Shown here: positions 57,904-64,000 of the stretch, piece by piece
Position numbering within the stretch: the first letter of the stretch is position 1
How the letters are laid out: each line of letters begins with the position of its first letter
Assembly (NCBI GenBank): GCA_037043015.1
Contig: CM073328.1
Coordinates: forward strand, 5,257,409-5,321,408
Direction of reading: 5' to 3'
DNA length: 64,000 nucleotides
Source: Bryum argenteum
Taxonomy: Eukaryota; Streptophyta; Bryopsida; Bryales; Bryaceae
The notes under the pieces: model-generated
Database searches by the model: none
Seen by the model: only the letters and a program-made list of their open reading frames with translations
Told to the model about the DNA's origin: nothing
Made by a program: the position numbers and the translations under genes

Positions 57904-58212
57904 TTATGTTGTTCTAACCAAGAGAGACCTAGGATGACGAGGGGTTTGTGGGTTTAATGACATTAAAAACGACGTAACTACTATGGTGGTCCTTAAACGC
58001 CACTCTCTATAGTGCGATTCATGGGTGTGGCATTGGGACAATAAAGGTCGTCCATCTATCACCTCTACATAAACAGGTTTGGACACATGCTTTAAGCGAA
58101 TCTTGTGGCGCTTAGCAAATTCTTCATCTAAAAAACAAGTAGATGCTCCCGAATCTAATAGAGCTAAAGTTTTGTGTTTTTGAGGACCAAGAGACAAGGA
58201 ATTGTAAAACAA
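57904..58212 (-). pseudogene. aspartic protease remnant (Gypsy)
   Basis: ALLDSGASTCFLDEEFAKRH contains the DSGAS active-site motif of retropepsin-like proteases, placed between gag and RT. Confidence 0.75.
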
Positions 58213-58593
58213 CGGGCGGGTTGGACGAGAGAAAGAACACGATTGTTGTTGTGGCGTTGAATCGTCGGCCGCATGGTTTCCTCTTCAGAATGTAAGATCG
58301 TCGTTTTTCGGGATCACCGCACTCCTAGTCTTAACAATGCGCGGTTCGCTTCTTGGGGCAATTTCCAACCTTGTGGCCTTCTTCTCCCGCGACAAACAGA
58401 GTCCTTCTTCCATACGCCGTTTAACCTCTTACGGGTAAGAGCTTTGTGGCGTCGCGTCGATTTGCGTGGCCTGCCTCCGAATGAGAACTCAAATTGTTTG
58501 CCGACATACTCGTGGTGAAGCGACTCGTTTGGTATTTTGGTATTTGGTCTTGCAATATTTGGAATAAACGGTTGTCGTGACTTTATAGCTTGG

Positions 58594-59257
58594 CTAATGG
58601 CCGTTGAGCGTTTGCGGATCGGGAAGAGATAAAAGTAGGTCCTTCACATCATCCTCAAACCCCAATAAAACCGACTCACCAACGCTTCTTCGCCTTTGAT
58701 TGATGTCACTAGCTTGATTGTCTAAAATCCGATCGTGATCGACGCAGAGCGCATTCCTTGTTGTAATGATCGGATCTTTGTTGTAGCCCATCGGACCTTG
58801 TCATATTCGCCAAACGCTTCGCAAATGCCTCCAAGAACGTCTCAAAGTTGCTCGAATTGGCGATCGTTTTCCGAACAAGGGGGCAAGAAACGACAAAAGC
58901 TTGCCTGTAAAGCGAGTTCCAACAAGTCCAACACGCGCCTCCTCCGTCGGATATCGTTCGGTCAGAAATCTGTTATCAACTTGATTTGGTTGACAAAACC
59001 TCGAAACTTGGAACGCGTTCCGTCGAACTTGTCGGGAAGACTAATTCTAGGCTCCTTCCGTTTTTGAATCATTGGGTTTTGTTGAACCAAAGGTGTAGTC
59101 GCCTCCTCCGGTGTAGTTCTTGAGATGGTGAATCGCGGATGATGTTATCCCGGATCTTTCCGTCATTGTGAAATCTTGCCATGGCTCCTTCTATCTCCGC
59201 TTGTACATGTGATAATGCGCAAGAAGCGACTCGTGATGGCGTCAATTTGGATTCCAA
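58594..59257 (-). pseudogene. gag remnant (Gypsy)
   Basis: Position before the protease and after the 5' LTR identifies this as gag. The first frame starts MESKLTPSRVASCALSH at 59257. Frames are broken, and no intact zinc knuckle is seen. Confidence 0.55.
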
Positions 59258-59447
59258 ATTTCGACCATACTAACGTCTTGATCTACGAAAGAAAAGAAAA
59301 ATTTGACAAGAGAACAATATTGGTTTAGAGGAGGGTAATCCGCAACCTCTAAAACACTAGCACACCTTCGAGAAGAGGGGTAATCCACTCTCTAACAAGA
59401 AGGGACTAACTCGATATTTGTGAGAAGGTAGTCTCGACAAACCGTCG

Positions 59448-59913
59448 GGACACGGAAACAAATGATAAGAATATGTGGAAACTAACAAGAATCGACGGGG
59501 AGCTTGAATTAACAAGAAGAGTACACGAACAACAACAAGAGATATGAGCTAGAGCTCCAAGAGATGCGTTGTCGAGGCGAGGTTGCCCTCCGGCCTCGAC
59601 TCCTATATATCTTAGCTAAGAAGAAGGTTCTCCGTAACCTTCCTCAACCTAGGACCTTCTAGGACCTTCCAAGAACTTCCAAGACCTTCCGAAGCTTCCG
59701 GGGCCTTTCGGAAACTTCAAGGACCTTCCAAAACTTCCAGAGACTTCCGGGAACTTTAGGAAGTTTAGGAAGCTTCTAACCTTCTAGAACCTTCCTAATT
59801 TGTCTACCTAGTACGTGGCCGTGACACAGGGAATCTTCAAGGAATCTTCGAGGAATCTTTTAGGGAATCTTCAGAGAATATTTTAGAAGAACCTTCTAGA
59901 AACTTCTTGTGAT
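59448..59913 (-). repeat. 5' LTR of the Gypsy element
   Basis: 466 bp, homologous to 53815-54297. Its outer (transcriptional start) end lacks about 8 bp seen in the other LTR. Confidence 0.82.
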
Positions 59914-60146
59914 GTCAGTGACAAAGAATGGGCTCACTACTATTTTTTTGATTCATTAACCCGAGCCTAGCGTGTTCTTTGCTCAACGCGCACATTCTCC
60001 ATGTGCATCATGTCCCTCTCTCTCTTATATCGCGATTTTGCTCCTCAAAATGCCTTCTATGTGACGTCTAGGTTCTCCTCTCGGTCTTTCTTTTGAGTGT
60101 TATTAATCTCACTCTTAACTCTCACCATCTTCTCAAAGACTCTCGA

Positions 60147-61244
60147 TCACCCCTCCTCAATGCGCGCATCATCTGCATTCCTTCTCTTCTTGTGTCCAGT
60201 ACTCCCGAACGTCTTCTTTAGTTCTGCTGCAGCCGACGTTGCGGACGATGAGAGGACATGTATATCTTCTGGCCGCTGACCTTGCCTGGACACTGGCGGT
60301 ATGGACCCTGCAGGGGCCGACACTCCTCCTCCTCTTGGGTGCCTTCTTTGGGACGCTTTGGTATGAAAGGGGGGCGGAGACTCGAGGCATGGAACCAACC
60401 GCGCGGGTGGCGCGTTAAGGTTTATGTCCTCCATGTTCCGCCTTGGACTCCGCATGCTCTCTCCATGCCTGCCGACGTCGTGTGTGGATGCCGTGTTAGC
60501 GGCTGGACCTTGAAGCCCTTCTCCAACAAGGGGATTGCCAAACAGCCCTTGCTGGCTATGGGTTGTCGACACGGCCGGAGAGCCCGCTACAGTGAGGTCT
60601 ATTGGACTGATAAAGCCCCCCAACTCTGTTGGCCATATGTCCTCCCCTATGTTGTCCATGAACTCCACTTGAGCGGCTTCCTCCTCTAGAATGGGAGGTT
60701 TGTAGTTCCCGTCATTTGGATGTTTTGGTATCACGGCGTGAGGTGGGGTCATCGTTGCCTTGTCCTTCAACCATTCAGCCATATTCTTGTATGCTACTGC
60801 ATAAAAAGTTTTTGGTAACTTCTGCAATTTCTTCTCCTCGGAAGTTGTTGCAGTGAAATACTCCTCGGAGTTTCTCCCGGTGCGGGAGTGGAAGTCCCAG
60901 ATTTTTTAAAAATCGGACAGGAGGGTACTCCATTTGTATTTGCAGGCATCACGGTCTCTCTCTATATCTCCCTCGCCCTTGCTTGCATTCAGAATCACCG
61001 CAATCTTCCCCCACTTCCCGAGCTCGGGGCACATGAGCTCCCTGGGATCCTCCACCGTCATCTCGTCTATGTACTCTCGGCGCTTGGCTTCAATCAGTGC
61101 CAGAATTTCTGACTTTGACCAATTCGGATCTCTATCTTTTTTGCTAGATGTCCTTGCCTCATCATTGCATGTTCTTGCTTTCCTTGTACCTCTAGCGGCC
61201 GGCCTCCTCCGTTGTTGTGATTGTGAACTGCCGCTATCTGTCAT
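60147..61244 (-). pseudogene. Harbinger Myb/SANT-like partner protein with one premature stop
   Basis: One frame of 366 codons on the minus strand, from the ATG at 61244 to the stop at 60147, interrupted only by TAA at 60908-60906 (codon 113), where related proteins have a lysine codon. Residues about 40-125 form a Myb/SANT-like (trihelix-type) DNA-binding domain with Trp residues in NWSKSEILALIEAK, GKWGKIA and YKWSTLLSDF, then KIWDFHSRTG beyond the stop. The remainder is Pro/Ser-rich and ends in basic HKKRRN. In PIF/Harbinger elements this second protein binds transposon DNA and recruits the transposase. It faces the transposase gene within the same element. Confidence 0.82.
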
Positions 61245-61748
61245 GCATGTGTTAGCATGGTACTCATTTCAGCATCGGAGGGGTGTGGGGTGGGTGTGCA
61301 GGACTATTGCTACAATGGACATGGAAGCACATGGACTACAAAGAATGCTGGAAGGCCCAGCGACCTTCATGCCCAAACTAAATTGCACCAGAGGGAAGCA
61401 AATAGAGAAGAGGTAACCGAAAAACAAGAGAAATGTCTACTCTGTTTTGATTTTCTCGTCCATTAGTATTTACATTGCATGACAGTATAACTTTGCATGC
61501 ATTCTCGCAATTCCCTAGTTGTGCTCTTGAAATAAAATGAAAAGTATTGAAAATCGTAGTACTTACTTTGTTGTGTTGCATCTCAGACGAGAGCCCGCAG
61601 AGTCGGCCATGTTGTCAAACAACCACTGGTCGGGAGCTCGATTTGCATCAAGTCAACTGGAACACCGCATGGCAAGAGCAGATAGCACAGTGCAAGACTA
61701 CAACACTGTAACAAAAGACTTCAAGGCACCGTTATGAGGACTTATGAT

Positions 61749-62100
61749 CTTTTTTTTTTTTTTTTTTTGATGGGGCAGTTTTTAGGGGCACCCACCGGGC
61801 AACTAGACTTTTGCCGTAAATTCATGCTGTACCCCGTAATAAACTGCGACTTTGGTGTCAAGTTAATGGCTCTCCTCCACGGCCTTTCCATACCTCTCCA
61901 TGAATTGCATTTTTTTACTAATTTCGGACTTCAAAGAACCTTCGGAACAACTTCCCACCACCGTCTTTCCACCCCTCTACAACCCTCGACAAGTGGTCCC
62001 AATTTCATTGCCACGTCGACTGCTTACTAGGTTCGGTAATTGTCTACCCTGCCTGGTATGAATGCAAAAGTTCGTACCACTGCGCTAACTGCGCGGGTAC
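61749..62100 (-). mobile_element. possible SINE near the right Harbinger end
   Basis: On the minus strand TAGCGCAGTGGTACGAA (about 62073-62089) resembles a polymerase III A box, and about 330 bp later there is a run of about 19-20 A (61749-61768 on the plus strand as T). I see no good B box and no clear target duplication, so this is tentative. Confidence 0.28.
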
Positions 62101-62134
62101 CAACATCGCACCTCCAGGTGCGAAGGGGGCATAA

Positions 62135-62862
62135 GAAGAGTTTGAAGTCTTGAAACTTTATGGGTAATAAATTTTTAAAAGAAAGAAAAAAGAAAATTGC
62201 ATATGGCTAGAATGTAGTTGTTTGGACTTTGACTTACTATATTAAGCTTGTATGAAGTTCAAACCTTTCGCAAATGATAGATTTCAAATTTCCCAATACT
62301 TTGAGAATATTCCCTCTCAAATTTGAAAACACTATGAGTTTGTTCAATTTGAAAACCCTGTAGTTTGTTCAATTTGTTTAATTTTGTTCTGGACGTGATC
62401 TTATGATCTCGGGCACCACCTGTCGGATCTAATTATAAATTTAGCATAAAAAACAAGGACATCAAATTTATTAAAGTAGAAAACTCTTGACTTGCATCAA
62501 AAGTGGGGAGCTTTTAGGGTAGAGTGATGAACCAAGGGCTTGGGAGCTTCAAGGGATAATACCTCTAAGTAATCCTAAACCACTTGGCCACATAGGGGCC
62601 AAAGGGATCCACTTGAGCCCAAAGAGGTCACAATAACCCACTTGCAAAGGATGAAATCCAGACTTCATCCACGCCGCTCACGAAATTCATCCATCCGAAC
62701 GAACCCCACAACGACACACCAAGCAAGCGAATCCTCGGAAAGGGAAGACCGCTTTATCGTCTCCTCCACCCCACCCACCCCAACCCCACCTCCAATTCCA
62801 TTCCTTCAAAGACCGAATTGAATTGGTGCGCCAATTAGGGTTAGTAGAAGGGAGGGGGAGGG
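62135..62862. other. spacer and probable promoter of the right-hand gene
   Basis: Contains a fragment of the dispersed repeat seen at 3180 and 10150 (about 62216-62290). The last 150 bp are C-rich (ACCCCACCCACCCC) upstream of the gene starting at 62863. Confidence 0.4.
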
Positions 62863-64000
62863 ATGGCAGCAGCGATTCATGGCGTGGTAGCAGTCGGGGA
62901 GATGGCGGGGAAGGCCATGGAGTGGCGGAAAGAGCGAAGGAAGGCCAAGGAAGAAGCGCTCGAGTGGGACTGGGCCGAAGTGGAAAGCGATTTGGACCTC
63001 CAGCGGAAGGAAAACGCTCGCTTGAGGGCTACGATTCACTCGTACGAGCAGGCGTTTCTGCAATTGCATCCGAAATCGGTGCGGAACGCGAATTCCAAAG
63101 TCTCTGTCGATCGTCGCTCCATGGATGTGAGTGCCGCTCTCTCTCTCTCTCGCTTTCATTGGATATTGTTTGCCTTTGTTGGGGGAGTCTCTACGATTAT
63201 TTTCGAATATTTAGGTTTCGAGTTGATTATGGAATTCATCGTCAATTGCTTTCTGTTATTTTTGGACCTTGTTGGAAAAAGCTCCGCATTGGTTGGGGTT
63301 ATTACCTCGCTTTTGAGTATCTTGAGTGTACTTTAGACCTTCTTCTTTGAAATTCGCCTCTGTCGATCGCTCCTTTTTTTAATCGCCGTTGTGAATCATT
63401 TTGCATTGGTTAAGGGTGTCTCCTTGGTTTTGAATATGTTGAGTATACTCTACTCATTCATTCGTAGAGCTCACCTCAATTCCTCTGAGCAATCCGATCA
63501 CTTCATGGACGTCAGTGCTCCTTGCATTGGTTGGGGGGGGGGGGGGTGTCACCTCGCTTTTTTAGAGGTTTTAGGTTCCTGTTGAGTAAACTTTACTCCT
63601 CCCTTACCACTGTTTTTTTCTGGAAACATCACCTTTATCTCCTTCCGAATCAATTTCTCAAAAGCATGTGCATTGGTTGGGGGTACCAGATATTCAACCA
63701 ACTGAAGCTCCGAGTGGCATCACCAGCATTTCTAAGCAAGTTAGAGGCACTAGAACGAAACGGAGCGTCGACGTCCAAGGACACAACACTCTTAACAACC
63801 ACAGGTATCATATCATATCATCCATTATTCAAGAACATCAAAACCTTATACAGAAAGACTTATTATCGATGGTGTGTGCAGATGGGATGTACGTGAAGGC
63901 GGATGTGGATGATCCGAACTGGTGGCTATGGCTTTCCGAAAAAGACATGGACAGGGAAACGAGAGAGGTTCACGATGACCTCGGTACTGATGGCTATGTG
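62863..64000 (+). CDS. unrecognised plant protein with N-terminal coiled coil, partial
   Basis: Three exons read in phase: 62863-63126 (88 codons, donor GTGAGT), 63690-63804 and 63882-64000, continuing beyond the window. The first exon encodes a charged helical stretch (KERRKAKEEALEWDW, LDLQRKENARLRATI) likely to form a coiled coil. The third encodes a segment VDDPNWWLWLSEKDM, a Trp-rich motif that I associate, from memory only, with an uncharacterised plant family. The start is the first ATG after a G-rich leader (GGGAGGGATGG). No function is proposed. Intron 1 contains four repeats of about 115-150 bp. Confidence 0.7.
63287..63690 (+). repeat. tandem repeats in intron 1 of the right-hand gene
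   Basis: GCATTGGTT occurs at about 63286, 63403, 63524 and 63671, each followed by related GGGGT...CTCG-TTTT and TTGAGTA-TACT blocks. The last copy provides the splice acceptor of exon 2. A run of 13 or so G lies at about 63533-63546. Confidence 0.65.

Larger units (their letters stand above)
53810..59918 (-). mobile_element. chromodomain Ty3/Gypsy LTR retrotransposon, decayed
   Basis: Bounded by two LTRs in the same orientation and by GTCAG on both sides (53810-53814, 59914-59918), a 5 bp target duplication. On the minus strand the order is gag, protease, reverse transcriptase, RNase H, integrase, chromodomain, which is the order of Ty3/Gypsy chromoviruses. A purine-rich tract (complement of 54298-54309) lies just before the 3' LTR. 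Coding is spread over many short frames, so the copy is defective. It sits inside the Harbinger transposon and is thus younger than it. Confidence 0.85.
50588..62131. mobile_element. large PIF/Harbinger DNA transposon interrupted by a Gypsy element
   Basis: Left end AGCCCCCTTCGCAC and right end GTGCGAAGGGGGCA are inverted repeats, matching except for the outermost base. They are flanked by TAA at 50585-50587 and 62132-62134, the 3 bp duplication of this superfamily. Inside are both proteins that PIF/Harbinger elements use: a DDE transposase (+ strand, to 53216) and a Myb/SANT-like protein (- strand, 60147-61244), placed tail to tail. Removing the 6.1 kb retrotransposon leaves about 5.4 kb, a normal size. 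Both genes carry disabling changes, so the element is probably inactive. Its ends resemble those of the MITEs at 22028-22455 and 33423-35138. Confidence 0.85.

Noticed and set aside
61749..62100. A nuclear tRNA gene near 62070
   Set aside because: Only an A-box-like match is present. No cloverleaf or B box could be traced, so it is listed only as a tentative SINE.

Overview
This is a stretch of nuclear genome from a land plant. Genes have spliceosomal GT-AG introns, there is a plastid-type cysteine desulfurase with a transit-like leader, and the AT-rich spacer is packed with plant-style transposable elements. The predicted desulfurase looks clearly diverged from the angiosperm proteins I know, so a non-angiosperm plant (lycophyte, fern or bryophyte) is possible. 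That is a weak inference; the species cannot be named from the sequence.

Layout. 1-10.8 kb: spacer of SINE, MITEs, minisatellites and dispersed repeats, with perhaps a terminal exon at the left edge. 10.9-16.2 kb (+): a complete ten-exon NFS2/SufS-like cysteine desulfurase gene. 16.2-38 kb: a mosaic of nested elements, a large inverted repeat, and local duplications, including an orphan copy of a SufS promoter. 38.2-43.4 kb (+): a second copy of the desulfurase with the same ten exons but a 1-nt deletion in exon 6. 45.0-48.7 kb (-): a six-exon RBR E3 ubiquitin ligase with an N-terminal RNase H-like domain and a C-terminal CCCH zinc finger. 50.6-62.1 kb: one large PIF/Harbinger DNA transposon with matching terminal inverted repeats and TAA target duplications. 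It carries a broken DDE transposase and a Myb/SANT partner gene, and a 6.1 kb chromodomain Ty3/Gypsy retrotransposon has inserted inside it. 62.9-64.0 kb (+): the first three exons of an unrecognised plant gene that runs off the window.

The two desulfurase copies share promoter, 5' leader repeat, all splice sites and a 3' minisatellite, so they are a duplication about 27 kb apart. Several duplicated segments give occupied/empty site pairs, which let insertion boundaries and order be read directly. The most unusual signal is a diverse set of short elements flanked by TTAA with ends of the form CCCCTAAA...TTTAGGGG. They look like non-autonomous piggyBac-type elements, which would be unexpected in a land plant.
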